A DNA stretch of 34,928 nt from an uncultured Nocardioidaceae bacterium (GCA_902805865.1 CADCUK010000076.1:1-34928), one strand, 5' to 3'; positions 22,481 through 30,364 are shown, counted from the first letter of the stretch. Notes: generated from the letters alone by a model not told the origin. Numbers and translations: made by a program.

Positions 22481-23674
22481 GTGCCGGACGACGTGCATCA
22501 CGACGTGCTGGTCGTGGGAGGCGGGAACGCGGGGATCTCCCTGGCCGCACGGCTCCTGCGTGACGGGGCGTCCGACGTAGCGCTCGTCGAGCCACAGGAC
22601 GTGCACCGCTACCGGCCGCTGCTGAACTACGTCGGCGCGGGGGAGGCGGGGATGTCCTCGCTGGAGAAGCCGATGGCCGACGTCATCCCCGACGGCTGCA
22701 CCTGGATCCAGGACAGTGTCGTCGCGGTCGACCCGCTCGCTGCCACGGTCAGCACCCGCGACGGCCGCACCCTGCACTGGTCGACGCTCGTCCTCGGTCC
22801 CGGCATGGTGGAGGACTGGGACGCGACGCCGGGGCTGCACGAGGCGTACGACGACGGCTGGGCCGGCTCGACCTTCGTCCCGGACTCCGCGCCCCAGGTG
22901 TGGGAGTCCTTGAAGTCGGTGCGCAGCGGGTCGGTGGTCTTCACGGTCCCTCCGGAGCCGTCGCCCTGCGGCGCCACGGCTCTCAAGCCGCTGTTCATGG
23001 CGTGCGACCACTGGCAGCGCGGGGGAATGCTCTCCGACCTGACCGTCCACCTGGTGACGCCTTTCGAGGGCGTGCTGGACATGGGGTCCGCCGACGAGAG
23101 GCTCGCTTCCGTCCTGTCGTCGTACGGCGTGCAGGTGCTGACCGGCGCTCGGGTGACGCAGGTGGACGGCGCCGCGCGCTCGGTCACGGTCGACGCGGCG
23201 TCTGGAACGCACACGCTGGCGGAGCTGACCTACGCCCACGTCGTCCCGCACTACCGTGCACCGTCCTGGATCGCCGACAGCGGCCTCGCGATCGACGCGC
23301 CCTCCGGGCTGGTCGACATCGACCCGGAGACCTTGCGCCACCGGCGGCACGACTCGATCTGGGGGCTCGGCGACGGCGCAGCGATCGCCACCCGCTCCTC
23401 CGGTGGTGCCCTGCGCAAGCAGGTCGAAGTCCTGGCGCACAACATCGCAGCCGCGGCAACCGGTGACCAGCTGCATCGGTACGACGGCTACACGGTCATG
23501 CCGATCACCACGAGCCACCGCAGGCTGATGCTGCTGGAGGTCGACCGGGACGGTGAGCCGAAGCCGTCGGCTCCGCTCGTCGACCTCACCAAGCCCCGTC
23601 GGTCGACGTGGCTGTTCGACCGCTACGCGCTGCCGGTCATCTACTACCGGCGGCTGCTTCGCGGCAAGGTCTGA
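22481..23674 (+). CDS. FAD-dependent oxidoreductase, sulfide:quinone oxidoreductase-like
   Basis: A 397-residue flavoprotein. VLVVGGGNAGISLAARLL is the FAD-binding Rossmann motif; LVLGPGM and WGLGDGAA are the second and third FAD contacts. PSPCGATALKPLFMACDHW matches the segment of SQR enzymes that carries one redox cysteine and contacts quinone. The second conserved redox cysteine of sulfide oxidisers is not evident in the C-terminal half, so the substrate may not be sulfide. No transmembrane helix; SQR-type proteins attach by amphipathic C-terminal helices, and the Tyr/Arg-rich end here would suit that. GGAGG five bases before GTG 22481 sets the start. Confidence 0.8.
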   Translation: MPDDVHHDVLVVGGGNAGISLAARLLRDGASDVALVEPQDVHRYRPLLNYVGAGEAGMSSLEKPMADVIPDGCTWIQDSVVAVDPLAATVSTRDGRTLHWSTLVLGPGMVEDWDATPGLHEAYDDGWAGSTFVPDSAPQVWESLKSVRSGSVVFTVPPEPSPCGATALKPLFMACDHWQRGGMLSDLTVHLVTPFEGVLDMGSADERLASVLSSYGVQVLTGARVTQVDGAARSVTVDAASGTHTLAELTYAHVVPHYRAPSWIADSGLAIDAPSGLVDIDPETLRHRRHDSIWGLGDGAAIATRSSGGALRKQVEVLAHNIAAAATGDQLHRYDGYTVMPITTSHRRLMLLEVDRDGEPKPSAPLVDLTKPRRSTWLFDRYALPVIYYRRLLRGKV

Positions 23675-23683
23675 CCGACGGTC

Positions 23684-23689
23684 TACGGT
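23684..23689 (+). promoter_or_regulatory. Predicted leaderless -10 element (TACGGT) for the methyltransferase
   Basis: TACGGT ends seven bases before the ATG at 23697, within the short gap after the flavoprotein stop. Confidence 0.45.
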
Positions 23690-23696
23690 GTCAGGC

Positions 23697-24338
23697 ATGG
23701 CGGACGGCTGGCTCTCCGAGACCCGATCGTCGTACGACGCCGACGCCGACGGGTATGCCCTCAAGGTACGGGGACTGCTCCATGGGAGCCCCTACCTCCG
23801 CTCGAGCCTGGCGCTGTTCGCCGAGCTGGTGCACGGAGCCGGTGGCGGGCAAGTCGCTGACATCGGCTGCGGGCCCGGGTACGTCACCTCCCACCTCCAC
23901 GACGCCGGACTGGACGTGTTCGGCGTCGATCTCTCGCCCGAGATGATTGCCATCGCGAGGCGGGACTATCCGCACCTCCGCTTCGACGTCGGGACGATGA
24001 CCGACCTCGACCTGGCCGACGACTCGGTCGCCGGCATCGTCGCGTTCTGGTCCGTCATCCACGTCCCGGACCACGCCATGCCCGGCGTTGCCGAGCAGTT
24101 CCGTCGAGTGTTGCGACCACACGCGCCGCTGCTGGTCGGCTTCCACGTCGGTGACGAGACACGGCACACCTCCGAGGGCTACACGGGGCGTCGGATCAGC
24201 GTTGACAGTCACCACCGTCAGCCGAGCCAGGTCATGGGGTGGCTCAGAGATGCCGGCTTCACGATCGAAGCCGAGCTGGTCATCGGACCGGACGCGGACA
24301 CCCCAGGCGCCGTCGTCATCGCGCACAACGGCAGCTGA
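23697..24338 (+). CDS. Class I SAM-dependent methyltransferase
   Basis: A 213-residue enzyme with the Rossmann-like methyltransferase fold. VADIGCGPGYVTSHL is motif I (SAM binding), VFGVDLSPEMIAIAR holds the acidic residue that binds the ribose, and FWSVIHVPD is motif IV. The small-molecule acceptor cannot be predicted. It resembles the UbiE/Methyltransf_11 group. The ATG at 23697 gives a normal N terminus; longer versions would run into the preceding gene. It lies 22 bases after the SQR-like gene but seems to have its own promoter. Confidence 0.85.
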   Translation: MADGWLSETRSSYDADADGYALKVRGLLHGSPYLRSSLALFAELVHGAGGGQVADIGCGPGYVTSHLHDAGLDVFGVDLSPEMIAIARRDYPHLRFDVGTMTDLDLADDSVAGIVAFWSVIHVPDHAMPGVAEQFRRVLRPHAPLLVGFHVGDETRHTSEGYTGRRISVDSHHRQPSQVMGWLRDAGFTIEAELVIGPDADTPGAVVIAHNGS

Positions 24339-24371
24339 TCCCACATCCGCCCCTGACCTGAGGAATCCTCT

Positions 24372-24962
24372 TTGCAGCAACAACGTCACGTCGGCGCGGT
24401 CCTCCTTGCCCTCGGCTTGGGAGTCGCCGTCGGTGTACTCACCTCGCTGCTGCAAGCGCACTTGGACTTCCCCTGGCTGGCACTGGTCAACGCGGCAAGC
24501 CCGTGGTTGACAACCGCCTTCGTCGCGGGCGCGCTCCAGTCGCGACTCCGGACCGCGATGTTGGTGGGAGCAGCTGCGACGGCGCTGGAAGTCGTCGCCT
24601 ACTACGTCACCGCAGACCTGCGCGGCTTCGGCGTATCGATGAACTACGTCATCGTGTGGTCGCTGTGTGCGGTCGTGGGTGGCCCGATCTTCGGGGCCGC
24701 GGGCCACGTATGGCGCCGCGTGGCTCCTGCCGGTCTTGGAGCGGCCCTCCTGGTCGCGGCGTATGCCAGTGAGGCCGCGGTCGTGTACCACTTCCGGTTG
24801 GGTTACTCGTCTGCCGCTTGGCTCTTCGGCGGTATTGCTCTCCTTCTGGCTCTCGGCCTCGGTTGGCACCGGAACCAGTACCCAGCCCTGGCGCGGTGGC
24901 TGCTGCCGACCTTCGTCGCGGGGGCAGCCGGACAGGCCGCCCTGGGACTGGCTCTCGGGTAA
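24372..24962 (+). CDS. DUF6518-like integral membrane protein
   Basis: A 196-residue protein with about six hydrophobic helices and short loops. The segments TSLLQAHLDFPWLALVNAAS and YYVTADLRGFG match a family of actinobacterial and bacillary membrane proteins listed as DUF6518, whose function is unknown. It starts with TTG at 24372, seven bases after AGGA. It follows the methyltransferase by 33 bases and could be co-transcribed with it. Confidence 0.7.
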   Translation: MQQQRHVGAVLLALGLGVAVGVLTSLLQAHLDFPWLALVNAASPWLTTAFVAGALQSRLRTAMLVGAAATALEVVAYYVTADLRGFGVSMNYVIVWSLCAVVGGPIFGAAGHVWRRVAPAGLGAALLVAAYASEAAVVYHFRLGYSSAAWLFGGIALLLALGLGWHRNQYPALARWLLPTFVAGAAGQAALGLALG

Positions 24963-25001
24963 CACCCCAGCGATCGGCCTCAACACCCAGTGCCCGGCCC
25001 G

Positions 25002-25007
25002 TAAGGT
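25002..25007 (+). promoter_or_regulatory. Predicted leaderless -10 element (TAAGGT) for a 55-residue ORF
   Basis: TAAGGT ends six bases before the ATG at 25014, the same geometry as at larger genes in this window. Confidence 0.5.
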
Positions 25008-25013
25008 CAGGGG

Positions 25014-25181
25014 ATGAGTGCAGAAGGTCGGCCGAGCAAGGCGAAGCGTGAGCGGGACTACCGCACCTTGCCGCCCGCGGTGTCGCTCGACAAAACGATC
25101 GCGAGTGTCGAGCCGGACGCCGCTCCGAATCCGGACGCCGGGCGAAATCTCGATCAGCACCGGGCTCTGCGGGACGACTGA
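25014..25181 (+). CDS. Small uncharacterised protein, 55 residues
   Basis: A short ORF with an ATG exactly six bases after TAAGGT. It codes for a very polar, disorder-prone peptide starting MSAEGRPSKAKRERDYRTLP and ending in HRALRDD, with a basic first third and an Asp/Pro-rich middle. Third codon positions are mostly G or C, as in neighbouring genes, and it fills an otherwise empty gap between two membrane-protein genes. No transmembrane helix or known domain. It could be a nucleic-acid-binding or adaptor peptide, but that is a guess. Confidence 0.55.
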   Translation: MSAEGRPSKAKRERDYRTLPPAVSLDKTIASVEPDAAPNPDAGRNLDQHRALRDD

Positions 25182-25253
25182 TCCTCGCGACGATCAACTC
25201 CGGTTGACGGTTCGCCCCTCGATCGTGTCCATTTGCGGATAGATTGAAGTGTT

Positions 25254-25748
25254 ATGTGGGGAACACTCGCGACCTTCGTGCTGGGCATCCTCGGCACCGC
25301 CGCGTCGGCGAACCTCCTCGCCGGGCGCGGTGAGCGCACGCGCAAGCAGCTCCGCGAGGAGGCGGACCTCCTCGAGCACCTCCCGGCCGACCTGCCCGGC
25401 CGATCGCGCTTCGTCGAACAGCTCTCGTTGAACGTCTGGACCTACGTCGAGCACCAGCGGGACCTCCAGTATCGCAAGCTGCGAGCCCGCTACCGCGCCG
25501 CGCTCCTGAGCCTCATGGCCCTCACCACGGTGGGGATCGCGGCCATGTTCTGGACCCTCGAGTGGGTCGACACGCTCACGGACCAGCACGCCTGGGCCGC
25601 GGCGGGGTTCGTCGCCATGGCGCTCAGCGTTGCCGGGTTCGCAGCTGCTGTTGGTCGCCGGCTCCGCGCGCACATCCTCAGCACCGAGCCAGATGCGCAC
25701 GCGATCCCGCTCGCCGGGGTGCCGCCGATGTCGCAGTCCGCCGCGTAG
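25254..25748 (+). CDS. Small membrane protein of unknown function
   Basis: A 164-residue protein. Residues 3-22 (LATFVLGILGTAASANLLAG) form a first membrane helix; a charged, mostly helical region (about 25-80) follows, then two close helices (about 83-102 and 113-134) and a soluble tail. The charged region, between helices, contains ERTRKQLREEADLLEHLPAD and may be a cytoplasmic coiled coil. I do not recognise the family. A TAGATT hexamer at 25240-25245 and TTGACG at 25204-25209 could belong to its promoter, though their spacing to each other is too long. Confidence 0.6.
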   Translation: MWGTLATFVLGILGTAASANLLAGRGERTRKQLREEADLLEHLPADLPGRSRFVEQLSLNVWTYVEHQRDLQYRKLRARYRAALLSLMALTTVGIAAMFWTLEWVDTLTDQHAWAAAGFVAMALSVAGFAAAVGRRLRAHILSTEPDAHAIPLAGVPPMSQSAA

Positions 25749-25790
25749 CGGCGCCCAGGTCCGCCGCGGTCGGACGCTCGGATTCCGCGC

Positions 25791-27035
25791 CTACTGGCGG
25801 GGACAGCCCCCCAGTGCGTCGGCGACCGCGCGCAGCATCGTCTGCCACTCCTCCGCGAAGAACTCGGTGCCCGCCCCGTCGCGCAGATCTGCACCGAAGG
25901 CGTGCGACGTGCGGACCGCAGTGATGCAGTCGGACGGCATCACGGTGATCTTCTGTCCCTGGAAACCGCTGGCGGAGAACGCGTCAGGCGCGGCGATGGG
26001 GTGTGCCCAGGTCTGAAGGCCGTACTGCCCGTCGGAGACCTTGGTCATCGTCGTCATCGCGTCGACCCAGCCCCGGGGCAGGACCCGCTTTCCGTCGGAC
26101 GTCTTGCCACCGTTGCGCAGCAGCTCGCCGAACCGAGCGAAGTCGAGCGGTCGGGCGAACAGTCCGTGGGAAGCGACAACGCCCCCGACGCGGTCCGACG
26201 TCATCACCGCCTCGTGCTTCGCGCCCATCGGCCGCCAGAGCTTGCGCGCAAGGACCTTCTCGAACGTCGTGCCGTAGAGCCGTTCGGTCATCCACGCCAG
26301 CACCTGCGTGTTGCCGCTGTTGTAGGCGAACCGGGTGCCCGGCTCGTACCCCATCGAGGGCAGCGTCGCGAGGAACTCGTTGCGGGTCTTGCCGGCGGCG
26401 CCCTCGGTGTAGAGATCGATCGCCAGGTCGCGCCACTGCTCGACCTGCGTGTTCACCGCCAGGACCGGCGTGCCCTCGTCCCAGTGGACGCCGGACTCCA
26501 TCTGGAGGATGTCCTTGATGCTCACGCCCTCCCACTCGGTGCCGCGCAGGCGGGGCACGTACTTCTCGATCGGGTCCTGCAGGGAGCTGATGAGGCCCTC
26601 GTCGTGGGCGATACCGACGACGGCAGCGACGAAGGTCTTGGTCACCGACCAGGCCTGGTGGCGGGTCTTGGCGGTGAAGCCGTTGGCGTAGAACTCGCCG
26701 ATGACGACGCCGTCGTGGACCAGGACCACCTGGTCGGTGCGCGTCGTCCGCACGAACTGCTTGATCGTCTTGGTCTGACCGTTGTAGGTGTAAGTCACGT
26801 CCGACAGGTCACGGTGCGCGACCGGGAGCGACGCGACGTACGACCCGTCCTTGACCGTCACGTTCGGCAGGTACGCCTCCGGCTTGACGGGGTCGACCGG
26901 GTACGGCACGTTCACGTCACCGTTGGTCGCGTCGTGGACGTACGACGACCAGTAGTCGGGGTCGGTCCAGCCCTGCACGGCGTCCTCCGGCGGCGGCGTA
27001 CCGACGATCGGACCGTCCTCGGCCAGCGCCGGCAC
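25791..27035 (-). CDS. Beta-lactamase-fold serine hydrolase (class C/penicillin-binding-like), 5' end disrupted
   Basis: A 414-residue hydrolase of the beta-lactamase/transpeptidase superfamily. WSVTKTF holds the S-x-x-K pair (Ser130, Lys133 from this start), YNSGNTQ is the Y-x-N motif, and GFQGQKI stands where the third KTG-like box would be. Related proteins include esterases, D-aminopeptidases and 6-aminohexanoate-dimer hydrolases, so antibiotic resistance should not be assumed. The frame is open from a GTG at 27035 that falls inside what looks like the signal peptide of a longer gene: 21 codons upstream is an ATG with a good ribosome binding site, but a TGA at 27051-27053 interrupts it. 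From GTG 27035 the protein would not be exported. Confidence 0.8.
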   Translation of the reverse strand: MPALAEDGPIVGTPPPEDAVQGWTDPDYWSSYVHDATNGDVNVPYPVDPVKPEAYLPNVTVKDGSYVASLPVAHRDLSDVTYTYNGQTKTIKQFVRTTRTDQVVLVHDGVVIGEFYANGFTAKTRHQAWSVTKTFVAAVVGIAHDEGLISSLQDPIEKYVPRLRGTEWEGVSIKDILQMESGVHWDEGTPVLAVNTQVEQWRDLAIDLYTEGAAGKTRNEFLATLPSMGYEPGTRFAYNSGNTQVLAWMTERLYGTTFEKVLARKLWRPMGAKHEAVMTSDRVGGVVASHGLFARPLDFARFGELLRNGGKTSDGKRVLPRGWVDAMTTMTKVSDGQYGLQTWAHPIAAPDAFSASGFQGQKITVMPSDCITAVRTSHAFGADLRDGAGTEFFAEEWQTMLRAVADALGGCPRQ

Positions 27036-27098
27036 ACCGGCGAGGCAGATTCAGAGGGTCGCAGCAGCAGCGGACAGACGCGCGAGGCGGCGGAACAT
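27036..27098 (-). pseudogene. Signal-peptide 5' end of the beta-lactamase-fold gene, broken by an in-frame TGA
   Basis: Read on the minus strand from the ATG at 27098 the frame gives MFRRLARLSAAAATL, then TGA at 27051-27053, then ICLAGVPALAEDG, which runs straight into the hydrolase. Together these form a complete signal peptide (basic n-region, hydrophobic core, ALA cleavage site). GGGAG six bases before the ATG is a normal ribosome binding site. A single base change explains the stop; a sequencing error is possible. Confidence 0.75.
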
Positions 27099-27190
27099 CT
27101 CAGACTCCCAGTGGCGTTCGATCCCGTCGTGGGAAGTCAACCGAGCCAGCTCGGCGAAGTTACGGCCGTCCAGAAGCCTCGAGTCCGCAG

Positions 27191-28228
27191 TCAGCTACCC
27201 GCGGCGGTCGCCGTGTAGAGGTTCTGGACGGTCGTGCCGAAGATCGGCCCGTACATTGCGTTCTTCTCGCCGCTGTAGCCGAACGAGTTGACGGAGATCT
27301 GCACGTCGCTGACGTCGGTGTTCTCCGTCAGGGGGGCGACTGCACCAGCGCTGTCGAGCAGCCAGGGGCCGCCTGAGGAACCACCGGTCATGTTGCACGG
27401 CAGCCGGTAGTCGGTGGAGCGGCCCACGGTGTCGGTGCTGGTGCCGCCCCAGCAGGAGATCAGCGCGTTGCCGTCGTACGGACGTGCGGCGGGGTAGCCG
27501 AACGCGTGGGTGTTCACCGTGTAGTCGACGCCGCTGGTGCTGGTCGGGTCACCGCTGACGTACGCGATGTCGGAGGTGTCGCCGATCGCGGCGCTCAGCG
27601 TCTCACCGTGCTCGTTGACGCCCACGCGTGCCATGCCGACGTCGTAGTTGTACTTGTCGGCGCCCTGCGCCGCCCACTGAGAAGTCGTGGTCAACCGGGT
27701 GGCCGTGAAAGTCCCGTCAGGCTGTCCGGAGGTGCGCGGAGCGGCGGGGTTGTAGCGCGGAATGAACATGAAGTTCGTCGCGAAGGTCGATCCGCCGTCG
27801 TTGAGGCAGTGGCCGGCAGTCACGACGAGGTTCGGGGTGACCACGCCGTCCTCCACGTCGTCGACAGCGTTGCCGGAGCAGACGTAGAGCGACCCGCCCA
27901 GCTGGAAGAACACCTTGCCGACGGTCGCGCGTCCCGCGGTCCAGGCGGTGCCCAGGTTGCTGCTCGACGTCGTTCCCGGAGAGTTACCGCCGCCGGGCTT
28001 CGCGTTCGGCCGCTCCAGGCCGCGGGGGGTCGCAGCCTTCATGCGGGCCTTGGTCCAGAACGCGCGCACGGAGTCCTGCTCGGCGCGTGAGTCGACCCCG
28101 GTCGCGTGCGTGACCGGGCGCTTCGCGGCAGCAGTCTCTGACGCGCCGGTAGCCGGAGCGACGGCGCCGAACAAGGCGCCGGTCACGGCCAACGTTGCTG
28201 CGGCGCCGAGGGCCAGGGTGCGGTGCAT
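27191..28228 (-). CDS. Secreted trypsin-like serine protease (V8/glutamyl endopeptidase-like)
   Basis: A 345-residue exported protease. The signal peptide (MHRTLALGAAATLAVTGALF onward) is followed by a pro-region of about 70 residues rich in Arg/Lys/Thr, then the catalytic domain with VVTAGHCL (His140), NYDVGMARV (Asp196) and TGGSSGGPW (Ser285). Cysteines around TAGHC and in SCWGG and LPCNM could form disulfides. The fold is that of chymotrypsin, closest in motif style to bacterial V8-like proteases; cleavage preference is unknown. GGAGGC five bases before the ATG sets the start. The upstream 230 bases hold no convincing gene. Confidence 0.88.
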   Translation of the reverse strand: MHRTLALGAAATLAVTGALFGAVAPATGASETAAAKRPVTHATGVDSRAEQDSVRAFWTKARMKAATPRGLERPNAKPGGGNSPGTTSSSNLGTAWTAGRATVGKVFFQLGGSLYVCSGNAVDDVEDGVVTPNLVVTAGHCLNDGGSTFATNFMFIPRYNPAAPRTSGQPDGTFTATRLTTTSQWAAQGADKYNYDVGMARVGVNEHGETLSAAIGDTSDIAYVSGDPTSTSGVDYTVNTHAFGYPAARPYDGNALISCWGGTSTDTVGRSTDYRLPCNMTGGSSGGPWLLDSAGAVAPLTENTDVSDVQISVNSFGYSGEKNAMYGPIFGTTVQNLYTATAAGS

Positions 28229-28460
28229 GGGTGCCTCCGAGTTGGCGTTCCGAATGTGGGTGCGGGCCTCATCGTGCCACCGTGGGCGTCAGGGGTCTAT
28301 GCCCACCAGCGTCCGATTCCCACGAAATGCCCTGCGTGGCGCTCTTGGCATGGAACGCCCTACTATGCCCGGCGGTCCGCGCGCGATCAGTCGCTGCGTC
28401 GAACCGCCGTCTCGAGGTAGACCGCGCCACGATGCGTACCTCCGGACAGCCGGGACACCG
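28229..28460. other. Longest intergenic stretch, between protease and YczE-like gene
   Basis: About 230 bases that hold the protease ribosome binding site and presumably its promoter. The only ORF with any context is the 25-codon frame at 28387-28464. No repeat, tRNA or strong hairpin is apparent. Confidence 0.5.
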
Positions 28461-28464
28461 TCAT
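28387..28464 (-). CDS. Possible 25-residue ORF overlapping the end of the YczE-like gene
   Basis: The ATG at 28464 overlaps the TGA of the YczE-like gene (ATGA), the usual form of translational coupling, and the frame runs 25 codons to a TGA at 28387. The peptide (MTVSRLSGGTHRGAVYLETA and five more residues) has no hydrophobic helix and no known match. Such overlaps arise by chance easily, so this is only a candidate. Confidence 0.2.
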   Translation of the reverse strand: MTVSRLSGGTHRGAVYLETAVRRSD

Positions 28465-29126
28465 GACCTCCGTGGCGCGGGGCGCACCTCGACGATCGAC
28501 AACGGCAGCAGCACCTGCACGAGCGGCCCGATGGCAAGCGCATAGAGCACCGTGCCCACGCCGACCACACCACCGAGCAGCCACCCGACGACCACGACGG
28601 CAACCTCGAGACCGGTGCGCACCAGCCGGATCGAGACGCCCGTGCGCCGGTGCAGCCCGGTCATCAGACCGTCGCGTGGTCCGGGCCCGAACTGCGACCC
28701 GATGTACAGCGCCGTGGCCCACGCGTTCAGCACCACGCCGACCACCATGAGCAATCCGCGAGCCCACAAGTCGTCCGGCGCACCGAGGAAGGCCAAGGTG
28801 ACGTCGACGGCGATGCCGACCGCGAACGCGTTCGCAACGGTGCCCAAGCCGGGCAGCTCGCGCAGCGGGATCCAGAACAGCAGCACGACGAGGCTCATGA
28901 CGACGACCGCCGTACCGATGCTGATCGGCAGGTGCAGGGCCATGCCCTGGTGCAGCACGTCCCACGAAGCGTTGCCGAGCGTCGCGCGGATCATCATGGC
29001 GAGGCTGGCGCCGTAGAGGGCGAGACCGACGGCGAGCTGGGTCAGGCGCCGGACAAGTCTCCCGGCGCGCAGCTGCTCGAGCGGGCCGAGCCGGGCGAGC
29101 TCCCGCACCTCCGGACGGCTCACCAT
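28461..29126 (-). CDS. YczE/YitT-type integral membrane protein
   Basis: A 221-residue protein with about five membrane helices. The segments YGASLAMMIRATLGNASWDVL and QFGPGPRDGLMTGL match the YczE/YyaS family, which also includes proteins reported to affect antibiotic peptide synthesis in Bacillus; the molecular role is unknown. It is preceded by the DUF1015 gene and its start codon (ATG 29126, or GTG 29132) overlaps that gene's end, so the two are translated together. Confidence 0.82.
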   Translation of the reverse strand: MVSRPEVRELARLGPLEQLRAGRLVRRLTQLAVGLALYGASLAMMIRATLGNASWDVLHQGMALHLPISIGTAVVVMSLVVLLFWIPLRELPGLGTVANAFAVGIAVDVTLAFLGAPDDLWARGLLMVVGVVLNAWATALYIGSQFGPGPRDGLMTGLHRRTGVSIRLVRTGLEVAVVVVGWLLGGVVGVGTVLYALAIGPLVQVLLPLSIVEVRPAPRRS

Positions 29127-30166
29127 TCGCACTGCGAGACCAGAAGCCCCGACACGGGCTTGGGTTGGAACGAGGTGGTCTTCGCCGGCATGACCTCACC
29201 GCGGTCGGCGATGTGGAGCACGGTCGACAGCGACGGGGGAGCGAGAGCGAACAGGACGCTGCCGTCGGCGTCGCAGCGACGGACGAGCTCATCCAGTGGT
29301 GCGCGAACAGGAAGCGCCGGCGAGGCCCCGGCCGGCGTCAGCACCCGGCGCTCGAGCAGCACGGCGTCGAGTCCGTCTACGCCGTCCTCGGGTTGCTCCC
29401 GGGAGGTGGCGAGGAGCCAGCACCCGTCGGCGTACATCGCCACCTGCCCGACCTGCAGCGCCGGGACGGCGTCGACCTCGATCACGTCGTACGCCGCGCG
29501 CAGCCTGTCCTCGAGGACTTGCCCCTGCTCGCGGGGGACCGGGCCGGGGACGACCCGGTGGAAAGGCTCCAGCCGCAGGGCGTCGAACGGACAGACGACG
29601 ACCGGGAGGCCCCCCGACCCGCGCCCGGCCTCGCTGTCCCAGTACAGCCGGGTCGCGGCGACCCGGTGGTGGCCGTCCGCGATGTAGAGCACCCCGTCGG
29701 CGAGCTCCGTAGTGACCTCCGCGAAGAGGGAGTCGTCGAGCCGCCACAGCGCGTGCTCGCTGCCGTCCGCAGTGGCAACCTCCAGCGCGGGACGATCCGC
29801 GGTGGTGGCTGCCAGGATCTCGCGGAACCGCGGACCGGCGTCGTGGAGCGCGGAGATCAGCGAGGTCTGCGGGTGCCCGGTCGCGAGATAGGCAGCCAGG
29901 GACTCGACCCGGTCGGGGAAGATCGCCTCGTGGCCACGGAGGCGTCCCGCGGCTACCGCGTCGCGGCGCACCTCGAGGACCAGCCCGACGTGATCAACGC
30001 CGTGGCAGCGCTGCCGGTAGACGTACGCCGCTTCCTCCAAGGGCCCGTAGGCCGCGGTGTCGACGACCGGCACCTGGCCGTCCCAACCTTCGACCAGCGC
30101 CGCAGCGACCTCCGCTGCGTGCTCAGGAAGGGCCAGGCGCGAGCGGAGCGGCGCGACGAGGTCCAT
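29120..30166 (-). CDS. DUF1015-family protein
   Basis: A 348-residue cytoplasmic protein. YIADGHHRVAATRLY is the hallmark motif of DUF1015, and the family's C-terminal signature is visible as MPAKTTSFQPKP. The central Glu/Asp/His cluster around ADGHHR looks like an active or nucleotide site. The family is found in many bacteria and archaea, often near serine or glyoxylate metabolism genes, and its exact reaction is not something I can state. It overlaps the downstream YczE-like gene and starts 111 bases from the divergent tRNA. Confidence 0.85.
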   Translation of the reverse strand: MDLVAPLRSRLALPEHAAEVAAALVEGWDGQVPVVDTAAYGPLEEAAYVYRQRCHGVDHVGLVLEVRRDAVAAGRLRGHEAIFPDRVESLAAYLATGHPQTSLISALHDAGPRFREILAATTADRPALEVATADGSEHALWRLDDSLFAEVTTELADGVLYIADGHHRVAATRLYWDSEAGRGSGGLPVVVCPFDALRLEPFHRVVPGPVPREQGQVLEDRLRAAYDVIEVDAVPALQVGQVAMYADGCWLLATSREQPEDGVDGLDAVLLERRVLTPAGASPALPVRAPLDELVRRCDADGSVLFALAPPSLSTVLHIADRGEVMPAKTTSFQPKPVSGLLVSQCEW

Positions 30167-30238
30167 GGAGCGACCACATCACGGCCTCGGCACCCGCGCA
30201 AAGTCGCCCCCTGGCGGGCGAAGGATCTGGAGATGGTT

Positions 30239-30244
30239 CATACT
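30239..30244 (+). promoter_or_regulatory. Possible -10 element (CATACT) for tRNA-Gly
   Basis: CATACT would start transcription near 30251, 27 bases before the mature tRNA, leaving a short leader that contains the hairpin at 30255-30272. Confidence 0.4.
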
Positions 30245-30254
30245 TCGGACGTGC

Positions 30255-30272
30255 CGGTCTCGACAGAGACCG
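30255..30272 (+). repeat. Inverted repeat just before tRNA-Gly
   Basis: CGGTCTC (30255-30261) pairs with GAGACCG (30266-30272) around a GACA loop. It ends five bases before the tRNA and would be part of the precursor's 5' leader. Confidence 0.6.
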
Positions 30273-30277
30273 ACTCC

Positions 30278-30351
30278 GCGGACGTGGTGTAGTTGCAGCA
30301 CGCTTCCCTTCCAGGGAAGGAGTCGAGGTTCAAATCCTCGCGTCCGCTCCA
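30278..30351 (+). tRNA. tRNA-Gly (anticodon TCC)
   Basis: A complete cloverleaf. The acceptor stem GCGGACG pairs with CGTCCGC; the D stem is GTG/CAC; the anticodon stem CTTCC/GGAAG holds the loop CTTCCAG with anticodon TCC; the T stem CGAGG/CCTCG holds the loop TTCAAAT. Discriminator base T73 is the normal bacterial glycine identity base, and CCA is encoded (30349-30351). It reads GGA and, by wobble, GGG codons. Confidence 0.95.
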
Positions 30352-30364
30352 AACGCCCGTGCGC

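Noticed and set aside
25204-25232. TTGACG as the -35 box of the membrane-protein gene at 25254
   Set aside because: With a 17-18 base spacer no acceptable -10 sequence is found; the better -10 candidate (25240-25245) is too far from it.
27051-27053. TGA read as selenocysteine
   Set aside because: It lies in the hydrophobic core of a signal peptide, where selenocysteine has no role, and I see no convincing SECIS-like hairpin after it.
18373-28228. Accessory region as a genomic island inserted at the tRNA
   Set aside because: The tRNA is outside this region (30278), no integrase or attachment repeat is visible and base composition does not clearly change.
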